DNA of 64,000 bases from Siphonodentalium dalli (lineage: Eukaryota; Mollusca; Scaphopoda; Gadilida; Siphonodentaliidae): assembly GCA_032622095.1 (NCBI GenBank), contig CP136066.1, forward strand, positions 101,267,319 through 101,331,318. Direction: 5' to 3'. A model generated the notes under the pieces. It ran no database searches. It saw only the letters and a program-made list of their open reading frames with translations, and was not told where the DNA came from. The position numbers and the translations under genes are program-made. This document shows positions 1-12,044 of this stretch, piece after piece. Each line of letters opens with the position of its first letter. Positions within the stretch are counted from its first letter, which is position 1.

Positions 1-451
1 TGATATATAGAAACATGATTGTATTGTTCCCATTCTGTTGTCACTTTTCGGAATGTTTTACCACCCACTTACAATACCCCAGACAAGGATATCCTCCCAC
101 TCACTGTAGCATTCTAATTAGAGGCCTATTGATTTTTATGGACCTTCAAAGATTACTCTCAGCCTTAAGGTGTGTTTGTTAAATGAAATACGGTCCCTCG
201 TGTCTCGTCGTGCCAAATTTAGTTCCGATTCATTTAATTCTGATTTTTCCTTGGACCCATCCCTTTCCTGGTCTCATAGTCTGCGGCTATCGTATTATCT
301 TCCCATCCATATCCTTGTATCTTACCGGTAGAATTTCAGAATATCATGATCTTTATTCGCATCTTTTCCCACCTCCCAGTGTCCTCATTTGATTACCAAG
401 TCTTCCCATTTGTTTCTTGGGTGTAACTCGGCGAAGAAGACAGAACATGTA
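1..451. other. No recognised feature
   Basis: AT-rich DNA with no conserved open frame and no repeat that I can match elsewhere in the window. Confidence 0.5.
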
Positions 452-664
452 CAGTAATGCCCTAAATAATCGACTCCTTAACCACAGCAGAATTATGGGT
501 AACTTTTCAGGATTTAGTCGGAAATATGGCTTGTTGCCATTCATTGGAAAGCTCTTAATGAGAGCTTTCCTATGAATGGCAACTAGCCATATTTCCGACT
601 AAATCCTGAAAAATTACCCATAATTCTGCTGTGGTTACGGAGTCGATTATTTAAGGCATTACTG
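452..664. mobile_element. FB1 foldback MITE (CAGTAATGCCC ends)
   Basis: Near-perfect palindrome of about 213 bp. The arms start CAGTAATGCCCTAAATAATC and run through AGCAGAATTATGGGTAA and CGGAAATATGGCTTGTTGCC to a short centre at AGCTCTTAATGAGAGCT. The flanks are TA on both sides (450-451 and 665-666). Type copy for a family found about 17 times here. No coding capacity. TA targeting and CAGT ends fit a non-autonomous Tc1/mariner-type element. Confidence 0.9.
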
Positions 665-1117
665 TACCAAGGATCATTTTAAAGCTATCAATAGGAGTAG
701 GCCTAAAACAGTTATAATGAAAAATAATCAGACAAATGTTTGACAATTTGTTGCACTGCATTAAGTAATTCCTAATTCATCTGGAAATGGTTTTGTCCGA
801 TATTTGCCACATCCTACTGTCAACACGGACTCGGATTCCACATGGGGTAAACATATTGCCATCTGTCTTTGATTTCAAAGCATGCTTTGATGCCGATAGG
901 ACACATGGCGGACCATGACCTTAAACAAAAAATATAAAAAGAAGAACCCACCTTTCAAATAATACTACACAAGAAATGAATAATCAAGTAATCCGTGCAA
1001 TCAAAATAACAAATGATTTGAATTCGCATAAATATAAATGTAGCAGTATTATTTTTCTACTACTGATCGTTGTCTATGCAGACAAATACATGGTACATAT
1101 ACATGTACTCATGTTGC

Positions 1118-1235
1118 TGTAATTACGGCTATGGGTAATTTTTCAGGATTTAGTCATAAATATGGCTTGTTGCCATTCATCGGAAAGCTCTCAATTCTGC
1201 TGTGGTTAAGGATTCGATTATTTAGGGCATTACAA
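1118..1235. mobile_element. FB1 fragment
   Basis: Carries ATGGGTAATTTTTCAGG, the ATGGCTTGTTGCC stem and the right end GGCATTAC, but the left outer arm and most of one inner arm are missing. Internally deleted copy. Confidence 0.8.
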
Positions 1236-1420
1236 TACATGTATATTAAAATATATATATATCATAATTATGATGGTGTCTGGCTACCGGTATGTTAATT
1301 GTTGTTGTTGGAATTGTTGATCAGATGATTGGCACCGGTGCATACTGCAATTAAGTTTTGAGCATGCAGTCATTATTAGTGTTATTATCAGATTCCCTGG
1401 TATCATGCACCTGTTTAATA

Positions 1421-2058
1421 CCAACACACTGCTTACAATGTAAACAAGACCAGCCCAAATTTATCTGCAACCTGACTGCAGTTAAATACTTCAGTAGACA
1501 TCAGATTTCACATAGAACAAACATATAGTGCTTGATTTCTTGGTCTTGTTCCAAAATTACACGGAATAAAACTAACTACTGCATCCTGTTGCATGAGCTC
1601 TGTAAAAAATTTGCACAACGTGATAGTGGAAGTGACATTGTGAATGATGGTTGACCCGTAAAATGTGCGCAAAGCCTCTGTCTAAGATCAAAATGTGTGC
1701 AAAGTGTGCACAGGGGCCTGTGGTCCCCAACACACAAAGGAGCTGCAGGTTATTATTCCAATGCTGAATAAAGTGAGCCAAATGGAGCCTGTTTCAGCTA
1801 GTTTATTATAAGGGCATTTCTCATACCCTGCACCTGTTACCAACACATGCCTACAAGGTAAACAAGACCTGCCCAGATTTATCTGCAATGGACTGCAGTT
1901 AAGCACTCCTGCAGACATCAAATTTAACACAGAACAAACACACAGTACTTATTTCCTTGGTCCTGTTCCAAAATTACATGGAATATAACCAACTAGTGCA
2001 TCCTGTTGCAAGAGATCTGTAAAATTTCACAAAGAAGAATGTGATACTGGAAGTGACG
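1421..2058. repeat. Diverged tandem duplication, unit about 418 bp
   Basis: The segment at 1421-1636 is repeated at 1838-2058. Shared landmarks are ACCAACACA, AAACAAGACC, TTTATCTGCAA, TTCCAAAATTACA, GCATCCTGTTGCA and GGAAGTGAC. The copies differ at many positions, so this is an old duplication. No coding potential recognised. Confidence 0.8.
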
Positions 2059-2448
2059 CTGAGCGAGAAGATCGATTAGTTTTTGGGAGGGGGTGGTTGG
2101 TGGCGGCTACTAATTTTTAACATTTGAGAAATTTCTGTGCAATATGTTGAGATTTTCTGGTATTTTAAAATTCTGTCCAGTATTTAGCATAATGTTTTGT
2201 TTTAAACCATGATATGCTAGACTCACAAGACCCCAATTTGAAAATTTCCAATGATATGGGTTATGTCTTAATTTTTTTCAACAGTCTAATAGAGGTCCTT
2301 TGTGGTGCGCATATGAATATTTTTTCATTGTTTGAAATTTGGTCTCGTCCATGGAAGTTTGAAGTTTATAATAGAAAGACACCACTACACCCAATAGACA
2401 GGATTTTTTTGAACATGTTAGCGGAACATTCCTACAATTGAATTCTTA
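2059..2448. other. No recognised feature
   Basis: AT-rich stretch with a 75-codon open frame at 2214-2441 that resembles nothing I know and shows no domain-like pattern. Confidence 0.45.
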
Positions 2449-3923
2449 CCCTTGGAACAAACGTCGCACTTCCGACGAATCTAATTCAATTAGAATTAGA
2501 CTCGAGTTTAATTCGTAATTCGTCTGTTGAAACAAACGTCGCATTTAATTCACGACGAATCTAAATGATTTCTTAAAATGGCATAAAGCGTTCATAAGGG
2601 TTTTCTTCAAAACGGCTAAAATAGGAAGTTTTATATCAATTCTAAAACGTAAAATTTAGTGAGAAAATGTGGCTTTTGACTTCCAAGCGACGAAATTAAT
2701 GTTACTATTCTGAGGAGTGGAAATTATTGGTTTTATATCGCTATTTCGTAGGTATTTGATACATATTTTAGGTCGGACATGATTCTTTAGGTGGTATTTT
2801 GCTTTGAACTTGTCTGAAAGAAATCAGGTCCAGTTTATTTTTATACGAAAACGTTAATAGCAAGTTGAGGTCAACGCACTATATATTGCGTCAGTATGCC
2901 TATCTAAAACCATGTGGTAAAATAACCATGGCGGGCAGGGACGTACGGCTATAGGGTCTCGGTTGGGTGGGGGGGCTAATAAATTTGCGTAATTCAACTT
3001 GCACCCCCTTGGCTGTTCCTTCACATGCCTGGATAATAGCCTATTCTGAATGGATCAGTAGACTTGTGATCATGCTCTGGGCGGACCATGGTTCTGCCAG
3101 TAGAAGAAAAATCAGAGATCTGAACCTGAAAATCCGATCATAGTTTGGCACAGCAGGAGAAAACTTTGAACATGAAAACCGCAAAAAACCTATATAGCAT
3201 TAGACTGGCCTCAAGCTTTCCAAGTGCTGACAATTTCCAACCTGACACCCCCACGAAGGTTAAAAAATTTCCAACTGATGACCATTTAAGTTCATAATTT
3301 TGAACAGAAGCACAGGAAAATAATTAGCAGTTTTTTTGGCTGGCCACGGGGCTCACGAGGGACCAGGACACAGGCCATTTCAGTCAAAATGTTGGACCAA
3401 AAGTAGGAAAATATGCAAATGTTGGTCTAAAAACAACAAATTCCCCAATAATTCATTGCTGGAAAATCAAATTACAAGAACAGTTTCAACCCATCGTTGA
3501 TGTTAAATTTGCACACGTCTATGCACAGTACCGTATAGCGTGTATATCCAAACTGAATAAATATTTAGTGTGTCAACTAGCATTTAATTTGAAACAAACG
3601 TCGCACGTTCGTCGACTCGAATTCAAATACCACCAAATTACGTCATGCTCGTTGGTGTTTTCCAGTTTCAATTGGAATTCCCTCATTAGCATTTATGCAG
3701 CTCGTTTGCATGTCTCCGAATTAAATTCGAGTCGACTGTGATGCGACGTTTGTTTCAAACACAGATCTCAGACGCATCAGCAATTAAATTTGTGTTGACC
3801 ACACGCATTCTTCGTCGGTAGTGCGTCTACTCGGATTTATTTGCAACAAACGTCGCACTACCGACGAATCTAATTCAAATAATTGAATTTGATAGTGCGG
3901 TAGTGCGACTTTTGTTCCAAGGG
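2449..3923. mobile_element. 1.48-kb TIR element with repeated ACAAACGTCGCA motif
   Basis: The left end CCCTTGGAACAAACGTCGCA is mirrored by the right end GTGCGACTTTTGTTCCAAGGG. Both are flanked by TTA (2446-2448 and 3924-3926). The motif ACAAACGTCGCA and its complement recur near 2458, 2532, 3595, 3743 and 3845, often beside GACGAAT. A 3-bp TTA duplication fits PIF/Harbinger-type insertion. No transposase frame is visible, so it is non-autonomous. Confidence 0.75.
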
Positions 3924-4309
3924 TTAGTGTGTTTCTCTGACTGTCATGTTTAGGCCAAGAAAAACATTTTTTTGAAAAATTAATTTAAAAATGTACCTAC
4001 CGACACTAATTTTTAGCCAAGTTTTTATCAAAAATCAACTATCGATATGGTGAGGGACAAACCTATATAACATAGCCGTTTATTGATGGATTCTGACAAT
4101 TTTTGGTATGTGAATTAATGTCATCTGCCTTGACCTTTTTAACCAGAGTTGTGCCACTTGTTTCTGGCCTGTAACCGGAACCAGACATTTAATTTTCTTA
4201 GGCTTTATACATGTATATATATAGTACATGTGTCTGAACATCATTACAAATGAAGAATGTACTATCACAATTCCATTGTATTCCATATGGCAGAATCCAA
4301 GTCTGATTT

Positions 4310-4500
4310 TGGTGTGCGGCACTGTGTGCCTGTCATTTGCAGAATGAGGTCTCCAGAGGGCTAGCATCACCAAATTCACCCTCTTAGGACATCATTCTGC
4401 TTAGGCCTCGTCTGCTATGGGAGACATAGACTCAGATTGAAGTTCCCAAATGGTGAATATTGTGATGTACACCCATTGGGAACCTTGATTGTAAATTGGT
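4310..4500. mobile_element. FB2 element, partial
   Basis: Contains GTGCCTGTCATTTGCAGAATG, a shortened hairpin, TTAGGCCTCGTCTGCTATGG and the core GACTCAGATTGAAGTTCCC. The right half is missing. See 7366-7799 for the complete form. Confidence 0.75.
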
Positions 4501-4682
4501 GAGTATAGTTTATGGTAGAATTTAATGCTTGGGACATGATTGTTGTACATGGGTTTGGTACCTGTATAGCCAGGTATGTAGAGAATTCCTGTTGATTGGA
4601 CAGGGAACATCGAGATATGTCTTTTATCATGGAAAACATGTATGTCATATCCTTACCACTTTCTTCACTAAATACATGTACT

Positions 4683-4900
4683 TATGGAAATGTCCAGATA
4701 ATAAGTTCAACTAACAGACTATGGTTTATTATCTGAACATTTCCCACAAACGAATAGGAACTCTTTTGAACTTATTAATATTATCTGTTAATTTGTCTGT
4801 CAACTGCCTATATTTCCTGAACACCCCTCCAAATAAGTAATAGACCTTTCCAACATATACTTTGAAAACTGATGGGAGAATCCATTTAGTAAATAAAGGG
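4683..4900 (-). mobile_element. TTAA-type element (CCCTTT...CTAAATGGATTCT family), reverse
   Basis: The right side reads AGAATCCATTTAGTAAATAAAGGG then TTAA at 4901-4904. Inside it has GAACACCCCTCCAAATAAG and the other end CCAGATAATAAGTTCAAC. Same family as 60217-60453. The left border is not sharp. Confidence 0.65.
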
Positions 4901-4944
4901 TTAATGGCAGAATCTACCCACTAATCAAAGGGGTAGAGGGTAAA

Positions 4945-5208
4945 CCCTTTCATGGCAGGAGCTATGCTGCATGATTCAGCATTAAAGATCCTGTGCCAGT
5001 GCATTTTGTTTTATATGCGAGTCTCCGATATCGGGAGCCTCTTATATATAAGAGAATACATTGGCTTACAAGGTCAAGTTATTAAATATTGTTAAACCAA
5101 TGTATTCTCTTATATATGCGAGGCTCCCTATGGGAGACTCGTATATATAAGAGAATGCATTGGCACAGGGTTTTCCCAAATTTTCAGGAAGCTCCAGTCA
5201 TGGAAGGG
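4945..5208. mobile_element. FB3 double-hairpin TTAA-type MITE
   Basis: Ends CCCTTTCATGGCAGGAGC and GCTCCAGTCATGGAAGGG, with TAAA (4941-4944) and TTAA (5209-5212) outside. Two hairpins with stems like GAATGCATTGGC and TATATAAGAGAATACATTGG flank a spacer containing AAGGTCAAG. CCCTTT ends at TTAA are typical of piggyBac-type MITEs. Confidence 0.85.
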
Positions 5209-6098
5209 TTAAGAATACCTTTATACCATCCTCTAAATTTAACCAATGTTTGTAAATCAGTCAGTTATAGTTTATGTTAGAATTTAATGCTTGGGACATG
5301 GTTGTTGCTCATGGGTCTTGTACCTGTAACCATGCAGGTATGTGGAGAATTCCTGTTTATTGGCCAGGGAACATACAGCCATTATCACATCCTATGAAGG
5401 TCAAAAATGTAATGCATAAACCCATTAGCCTGATGGGAGGTCAGCATCCAACAGAGATTCTCCAATTAATTGGAAGCATGAGGTCCTGACAGCCAACATC
5501 TCCCAACTCATCATTCTCCACTCCATTGCCACTCATCTAAGCAATCATTTAGCATACAGTATTCCACCATTCTATGGTTGTGGACCATGTTCTATTTTAA
5601 AGTGGTATATAAGCTTCAACTTTGGGAAAGAAATACCTTTAATAGGTTATTATGGAAATTGAAAAAAAAAATATCAACAAATCTTGCAAAATCCATGTAG
5701 AGCTCCACTGTTTGTCGGTTGTTGAGGCGGTGACAAACTGTTTTTTAAAACTTTTTTTCCCCTCGCCTGCATCTACTTTTTTTTTGCACTTAAATATTCG
5801 TCAACCATGCTATAACACTGTCTTTGTGTGGCCTTATGGCATAATTTAATGCTCGGGGCATGGTTGCTTCTGACAGAGTTTGTACCTGTAGCCAGGTATG
5901 CAGAGAATTCCTGTTGTTTGGCCAGGGAACATATGGCCATTATCACATCATGTGGAAGGTCAACAATCTAATGCATAAACCCATTAGCCTGATGGGAGGT
6001 CAGCATCCAGCATAGATTCTCCAATTAATAGAAAGCATGAGGTCCTGACAGCCCACATCTCACAACTCATCTTTCTCCACTCCATTGCCACTCATCTA

Positions 6099-6310
6099 CT
6101 GTAATGCCCTAAGTAATCGACCCCTTAACCACAGCAGAGTTATGGGTAACTTTTCAGGATTTAGTCGGAAATATGGCTTGTTGCCATTCATAGGAAAGCT
6201 CTCACACTGAGAGCTTTCCTATGAATGGCAACAAGCCATATTTCCGACTAAATCCTGAAAAGTTACCCATAATTCTGATGTGGTTAAGGGGTCGATTATT
6301 TAGGGCATTA
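6099..6310. mobile_element. FB1 foldback MITE
   Basis: Full palindrome with a centre at AGCTCTCACACTGAGAGCT; outer ends read CTGTAATG and CATTAATG. The uninterrupted paralogue near 5536 (CACTCATCTAAGCAATC) shows that it inserted at TA. Confidence 0.88.
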
Positions 6311-6581
6311 ATGTATATTAAAGGAATCATTTAGCATATGGTAGTCCACCATTCTGTGGTTGTGGATTCCTTAGACCACCTTCTATTTTAAAGTGGCATA
6401 TACATGTAAGCTTCAACTTATTGAAAGAAATACCTCAGCTGATTTTTATACGGAAATTAAAATAAAAGATCGTCTTTTGTAATATTCCCATTTTATTTTT
6501 CCACTGAAAATGGCCATGACTCCAATGGCCCATGGAGCACAGGATATCATGATGTCATTTTAATAGCAGTGACGAGGTTAA

Positions 6582-6807
6582 CCCTTTGAGTGCCAGGTCT
6601 GATTTTTGAATCAACCCATATACCCTGTGCCAATGCATTCTCTTATATATGCGAGTTGACCATAGGTCGCCTCGCATATATAAGAGAATGCATTGGCCTA
6701 ACAATTTTTTTTTAGTTTTTACAATTTTAATAATTCATTCTTATATTCTTAACAGACTTATTTTGTAGGTTTAGGGCCGATGAGATCGGCCCCTGGCACT
6801 CAAAGGG
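6582..6807. mobile_element. TTAA-type MITE with CCCTTTGAGTGCCAGG ends
   Basis: TTAA at 6578-6581 and 6808-6811. Inverted ends CCCTTTGAGTGCCAGG and CCTGGCACTCAAAGGG. The internal hairpin GCCAATGCATTCTCTTATAT to its complement (about 6635-6698) is the same stem used inside FB3 elements, although the ends differ. Confidence 0.87.
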
Positions 6808-7022
6808 TTAAAGCATTTTTAAATAATAAAAATTTGCACTGTCTCAAAAATCCATGCAGCTTCTATTAAATCGGTGCCTTATAATGTTTGTTATGTAGTC
6901 CCAGGCATGTACAAAGGGCAACACTTGGCATGTCTCGGAGACAAAAACATATAACATACAGCTGTGCCCAATATCTACCATATACATGTATATAATACAT
7001 CACCTTGTGTTCTCCAAGCTTA

Positions 7023-7090
7023 GATCATGCCATGAATCTCTACTCTGTCTAACGCCTGTTAGCCAGAGTATAGAGATTCATGGCATGATC
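7023..7090. mobile_element. Compact foldback, GATCATGCCATGAATCTC family
   Basis: 68-bp hairpin: GATCATGCCATGAATCTC, then ACTCTG, and the complement ending CATGGCATGATC. These are the same ends as the longer element at 26009-26526. Confidence 0.75.
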
Positions 7091-7365
7091 TACATGTACC
7101 CCTAGCTCTGCCCCATAATTCACACCATTTATTTTCCAAAATGAAATTGCATGTCTAGGAAGTTCACAGACAAACTTGGAAAAAATCCATTGATGTGAGC
7201 TCTGTACCATTACCTTGTGGAGATCTTGACACTGTCATTTTACAGATACCTTCTACTGATCAATCTCTATATCATATGTCATATTCTCTTTGATACCTCC
7301 CGCCTGCTGTATTTCTGGTATTTGCATGCAAACATCAGTGGTCTGTTTGTTGATTGTCTACATGC

Positions 7366-7799
7366 CTGCAAATAGTGTGTCTGTCATTTGTAGAATGTGG
7401 TCCCCATAGGGTGAATTTAGTGATTCTATCCTGCACAGTGGGCTAGCATCACCAAATTCACCCTCTGGGGACCTCATTCTACTTAGGCCTCAATTTCTGG
7501 GAAGTATCTATAGTCTCAAATTAACATTGTTTTTAGTTACTTTTTCCCTTCTTGGAAGTTTCTATATCACCTAATTTGCAGAAGATAAAATGCATAATCG
7601 AGGTGCCTATTAAATAGGTGAACAACTTCAACTGGGGAACTTCAATCTGATCCTAGGTCTCCGATAGCAGTTGAGGCCTAAGCAGAATGAGGTTCCCAGA
7701 GGGTGAATTTGGCAATGCTAGCCTGCCATGTGGGATAGCATCAGTAAAATCACCCTCTGGGCACCTCAGTCTGCAAATGACAAACATACTATTTGCAGG
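7366..7799. mobile_element. FB2 element, complete, with double hairpin
   Basis: Ends GCCTGCAAATAGTGTGTCTG and CATACTATTTGCAGGC. Each end folds on itself through (T/C)CATTCTNC and CACCCTCTGGG, around short GCTAGC-containing loops. A core of about 240 bp separates them, with TTAGTTACTTTTTCCCTTCT and GCATAATCGAGGTGCC. Flanks TTGATTGTCTACAT and TTGATTGTGTACAT match at 13 of 14 positions; an 8-bp duplication (ATTGTCTA/ATTGTGTA) is the simplest reading if the ends begin CATGCC and finish GGCTTG. Confidence 0.8.
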
Positions 7800-7802
7800 C
7801 TT

Positions 7803-8333
7803 GATTGTGTACATACTCTCCTGGAATGTCTATGTGGTGCACGTCTTCCATTATTTCTGTAGTTTGGAATGCTTCATTATAGTATGAAGATTGTCTGGCT
7901 CTATGGTACAATGGCTACATGTGGATTCAGTCACTGTCAGTGTCTGTGACAGCAGTAGTTATTTTTGTGTGATATGTGTAACAGACTCCACATATGGTTT
8001 GATGGATGCAACCCTCATAATTGGCTATGACAATCAGCAATGCCGAAGCCATTTGCTGAAGTAAACTGGGCCATGGCAAATGATTGCCATAGCAGATTGC
8101 CGAAACAAAACGATCTGAACTATTAAAAGGGCTGTGGATCCGATCTGTCTGTCTATATGTCTGTCTATGTCGCTACGTAAGCCCAATAACTCAACAAATT
8201 TTGAATCTTTCAACTCATGGGTCTCTTGAATGAGTTCGAAAACCAATCCAAAACCTCACCAAATTTGTTTTCTGGAGTTTTGCCTCATAGATTGTTTGCT
8301 GGATGTTGATTTCACAATGTAGGCAGGATAACT
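7803..8333. other. No gene; one dispersed repeat
   Basis: A stretch at about 8009-8100 (CCTCATAATTGGCTATGACA, later GGCAAATGATTGCC) recurs near 33908. Otherwise nothing recognised. A short CTGTCTGTCTAT run lies near 8146. Confidence 0.5.
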
Positions 8334-8337
8334 TTAA

Positions 8338-8595
8338 CCCTTTCATGACGGGAGCTGTGCTGGTACAGCATTAAGATCATGTGCCAGTGCTTTCTCCTAT
8401 ATATATATGCTAGTCTACCGCAGGGAACCTTGCATATATAAGAGAATACACTGGCATACAAGGTCACGGTAAATATTGTTAGGCCAATGTATTCTCTTTT
8501 ATATGCGAGGCTCCCTATGGGAGACTCGCATAGATAAGAGAATGCATTGGCACAGGATTTTCGCAAAATTTCAGGAAGCTCCAGTCATGGAAGGG
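8338..8595. mobile_element. FB3 double-hairpin TTAA-type MITE
   Basis: TTAA at 8334-8337 and 8596-8599. Ends CCCTTTCATGACGGGAGC and GCTCCAGTCATGGAAGGG. Two hairpins with TATATAAGAGAATACACTGG and GATAAGAGAATGCATTGG arms. One of the best-preserved copies. Confidence 0.9.
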
Positions 8596-8599
8596 TTAA

Positions 8600-9172
8600 C
8601 TTAAATAATCTGATTTGAATCATAGCATCTACTTATAAATCTTTTGGATCTGTTCAAAAACCATTCCTACCCGAGTATTTTTTCAGGAATTATTCCTCCT
8701 GGATTGTTTACGGAGTGTCTTATTTTGCTCCATACAGTGTAGCCACAGATTTTACATAACAGTATCTAGCCTTCCCTTGCATACAACCTACATAACCTTT
8801 CTATGAGCTGAACCTCTTCTTGTCTGAACAGAATTACCATATATTCCAGACGAGAGGCACTCGATGGCCATCATCACTGAATTAATAGGCTATTATAAAG
8901 ATCGGAGGTTTTGATGCTTCAATAGGTCGATTTGTATAAGTCTGGTGAATAAATTGATCATCTGAGTCACAATATTATTCGCAATTTCAGTTAATAGAAA
9001 AAATACTCTGCTAATCAGTCTAGTTTAATATTCAACCTTTCTGCACTTTAAATCTTGAAGAGAGCTACGATAAAAGTACTTTTATGAATCACCTCCAGAG
9101 CTGAAATCTCTGCATACTCCCCCTCCCACTGCACCACCCCTGAATTGACTGCAGTTGTGACTCTTCAAACTA
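8600..9172. other. No recognised feature
   Basis: AT-rich sequence without conserved frame. The last part (CTGCATACTCCCCC, then CACCACCCCTGAATTGACTG) is repeated on the other side of the MITE at about 9417-9475. Confidence 0.45.
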
Positions 9173-9387
9173 CAGTAATGCCCTAAATAATCGACTCCTT
9201 AACCACAACCGAATTATGGGTAACTTTTCAGGATTTAGTCGGAAATATGGCTTGTTGCCATTCATCGGAAATCTCTGTGAGAGCCTTTCCGATGAATAGC
9301 AACAAGCCATATTTCCGACTAAATCCTGAAAAGTTACCCATAATTCTTCTGTGGTTGAAGAGTTGATTATTTAGCAGGGCATTACTG
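9173..9387. mobile_element. FB1 foldback MITE
   Basis: Full palindrome, ends CAGTAATGCCC and GGGCATTACTG, TA on both sides. It lies between two copies of a short direct repeat with ACCACCCCTG.ATTGACTGCAG (about 9131 and 9448). Confidence 0.88.
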
Positions 9388-10690
9388 TACTTGTATCACT
9401 TTACGAGCTGAAGCCTCTGCATGCCCCCCCCCCCCCTCCTTACGCTACACCACCCCTGGATTGACTGCAGTTCTGTGACTCTTCAAACTATGCATGCTGT
9501 GTTATTGCCAGAATATTATAGTTTGTATATCACATTATATTCAGGTTTCGAACTGAGTTATGGGAATCTTTCTATTCAGACACCCCAAGTTGCCTCATTT
9601 CCGCCATCTGTTTTGTCTAAAACCCAAGTGTTTTGTGAACATGCTGGCCATTATCTCTCCTTGAGTAGTTAAGAGCAAATAATGTGTAGATCATGCAGAT
9701 AGATATAGAAGCCTTAATTTAGTTTACTCAGCACTCCTTGTGTGAATATTGTGCACAGTGGTGCAAACATAATGGAAAAATTAAAGCATATGGGAGCATG
9801 CATTCTGTAAACATAGTCTGGTTTGGCCCTCATTTCTGGCACCTACCTCAGTTTTTGTTCCATCTTATCAAGATTGTGTGCTATTTATAGTAGTGTTATG
9901 CTATATTTAGGGAATCAAATTGTGGTCGACTATCTATTTCCCGAGTTTTTGGGTTAAAAATCTTATTAAAATTAGTTTTACTATGTGCCTTGGTATATGT
10001 CATAGTAATAATTGGAGGTGTATTTTTTTCTCTGATGTGAAGATTATTTGAAAATTAATTAATTCAATTCCACAGGCACATATCACATTCTTTAATTTAA
10101 TGGTACTCAATCTGATTCAATGGTCCCCATATAATCAGATTTCAACAACAACAACATTTTTTGAAATGCCGCTTCAATTATCAGAATCGATTAATTGCCC
10201 AAAAATAATGCTAACCACTGTCAACTATAGTATAAAATTGCCGGAAACATGTTATGTATTAACATGTTGTTCAACAAAATTTGGCCTTATTGTCAACACA
10301 GCCACTTGATTTTAGAGTTATCCATCTTCATTTGCAATTTGGTCGAGACTATCGGCTCGTCGACTTTTTGCTGGGACACTATAAGTTTCGATGGTCAAAA
10401 ATAATAGATTAAAAAAATCTTTATCTAAACATTGAGCTTTGATTGGTGGGTTCCTTGACTCGAATCAAATATTTTTAACCCCAAATCCAAATAAATAGTA
10501 ATTGAGGGGCATTTAATCGGATTATGCATCTTTAAAAAAGTCTATCTATAAAACTATAATTTTTATGCGCAAGATATAAGCTAATATCATTGAAATAAGC
10601 AGTTATTTTAATAAATTTTATATCAAAATTGGTGACATACAATGTAAAATTTCTTATATATGAATTATATCCAGTGACACCAGGTGGTAG
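9388..10690. other. No gene recognised
   Basis: AT-rich, with a 13-base C run near 9425. No splice-bounded conserved frame and no matching repeat apart from the 9448 direct repeat. Confidence 0.45.
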
Positions 10691-11490
10691 GCCTGAGAAT
10701 AAAGTGCCTGTCATTTGCAGAATGAGGTCCCCAGAGGGTAAATTTGATGATGCTATCCTGCATAGCGGGCTAGCATCACTAAATTCACCCTCTGGGTCTG
10801 GGGAACTCATTCTGCTGTAATAGGCCTCATCTTCTCTGAAGGTTTCTTTATTATCAAATTTTTATAGCAACTTCTTCACATAGATTCTAATTCTTTTTTA
10901 GTTTCTCCATATCCCCAAATTGGCAGATGACACATTGCATAATCGAGGTTCCTAATGGGTGCACATCAACATCGGGTAACTTAAACCTGTGTCTAGGAGA
11001 CCATGCATAATGAGGTCCCAGATGATGAATTTGGTATGTGGGATAGCATCACTAAACTCACCCTTGGGGGGGGGGGGGGGGGGGCAATAATTCCACCAGG
11101 CAAGCCTAATTATAGTGTGCCTGGCATTTGAAGAATGAGTTCCCCATCATAATATAATATACATCACAATATTCACCATTTGGGAACTTCAATCTGAGTC
11201 TATGTCTCCTATAGCAGTTGAGGCCATGCAAAATGAGGCTCCAAGTAGTGAATTTGGTCAAGCCTTGAAATAGGGTGTCTGTCATTTGCAGAATGAGGTC
11301 CCCAGAGGTGAATTTAGTGATGCTACCCCGCATAGCGGGCTAGCATCACCAAATTCACCCTCTGGGGACCTCATTCTGCAAATGACAGACACCCTATTTC
11401 AAGGCTTGAACTGGGTGATGTTAGCTTGTGCAGGATAGTGTCACTAAATTCACCCTCTGAGGACCTCATTCTGAAAATGACAGGCACATT
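10691..11490. mobile_element. Cluster of FB2 elements, with G tract
   Basis: Two damaged FB2 copies in succession: hairpins near 10710-10815, core 10830-10990, and a second set 11100-11260. They are followed by a clean hairpin at 11271-11405 whose arms run from CAAGCCTTGAAATAGGGTG to CACCCTATTTCAAGGCTTG. Half a hairpin (11406-11490) follows. A run of about 20 G at about 11066-11086 replaces part of one arm. Confidence 0.75.
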
Positions 11491-12044
11491 GGCTGAAAAG
11501 TTAACACTGTTGTCTATGGGAAACCATTTAGTTCAGTGATTCCTATAAAGCCATCAGACCAGCCATGCTCAGGTATGGCAGGCTGCCATGTTAGAGTGAT
11601 AAACTCATTAATAATGACCTGAGATAACCCACAGGTAGTAATCTCACTACCCAGATTCATCAGTGATATCTCCCCCTGTAATGAGATCAGAGGAGGAAAG
11701 TAATGATCCAAAACGTTATGTGTCCTGCAGACACAAATTCAGCAACTTACAACTGATAATGATTCTATCGAATAATTTGGAATCATTCTCAAATTCATTG
11801 ATTCGGAGTTTCGAATGGTGTTCTAAAACTTTTTTCAAAATTTTAGTAATCTGCTGCAGAATCCTGCTTTCCACTTCCAAATTTATTTCATGAGAACGAA
11901 GTACAATTTGTCTGCAATAAATAGGGACCCAGGCCATAACATTAACTAAATACTCATTGATGAGTAGTTTTCCCGCAGGAAATGTCCAGATAATAAGTTC
12001 AACAAACGACCATAGAAAGGGTTGACCTCTCATTTAATCTAATA
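11491..12044. other. Unassigned, with TTAA-family fragment near 11941-12030
   Basis: Most of the stretch shows nothing. Near the right end, ACTCATTGATGAGTAGTTTTCC and GATAATAAGTTCAACAAACG belong to the family at 60217-60453. Confidence 0.5.

Larger units (their letters stand above)
4500..6420. repeat. Three diverged copies of a 0.1-0.55-kb repeat
   Basis: Copies start near 4503, 5264 and 5825 and share AGAATTTAATGCTTGGGACA, GGTATGTGGAGAATTCCTGT and ACCCATTAGCCTGATGGGAGG (the last in the two longer copies). The third is interrupted by FB1 at 6099-6310, and the second keeps the uninterrupted site. Other elements lie between the copies. Confidence 0.75.

Noticed and set aside
5011..5160. Hairpins as possible CRISPR repeats or tRNA-like genes
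   Set aside because: No regular spacers, no cloverleaf with the conserved T-loop; they are paired MITE arms in a eukaryotic genome.
9260..9400. Hairpin centres as transcription terminators
   Set aside because: Rho-independent terminators are not expected here, and the stems are far too long; they belong to FB1.
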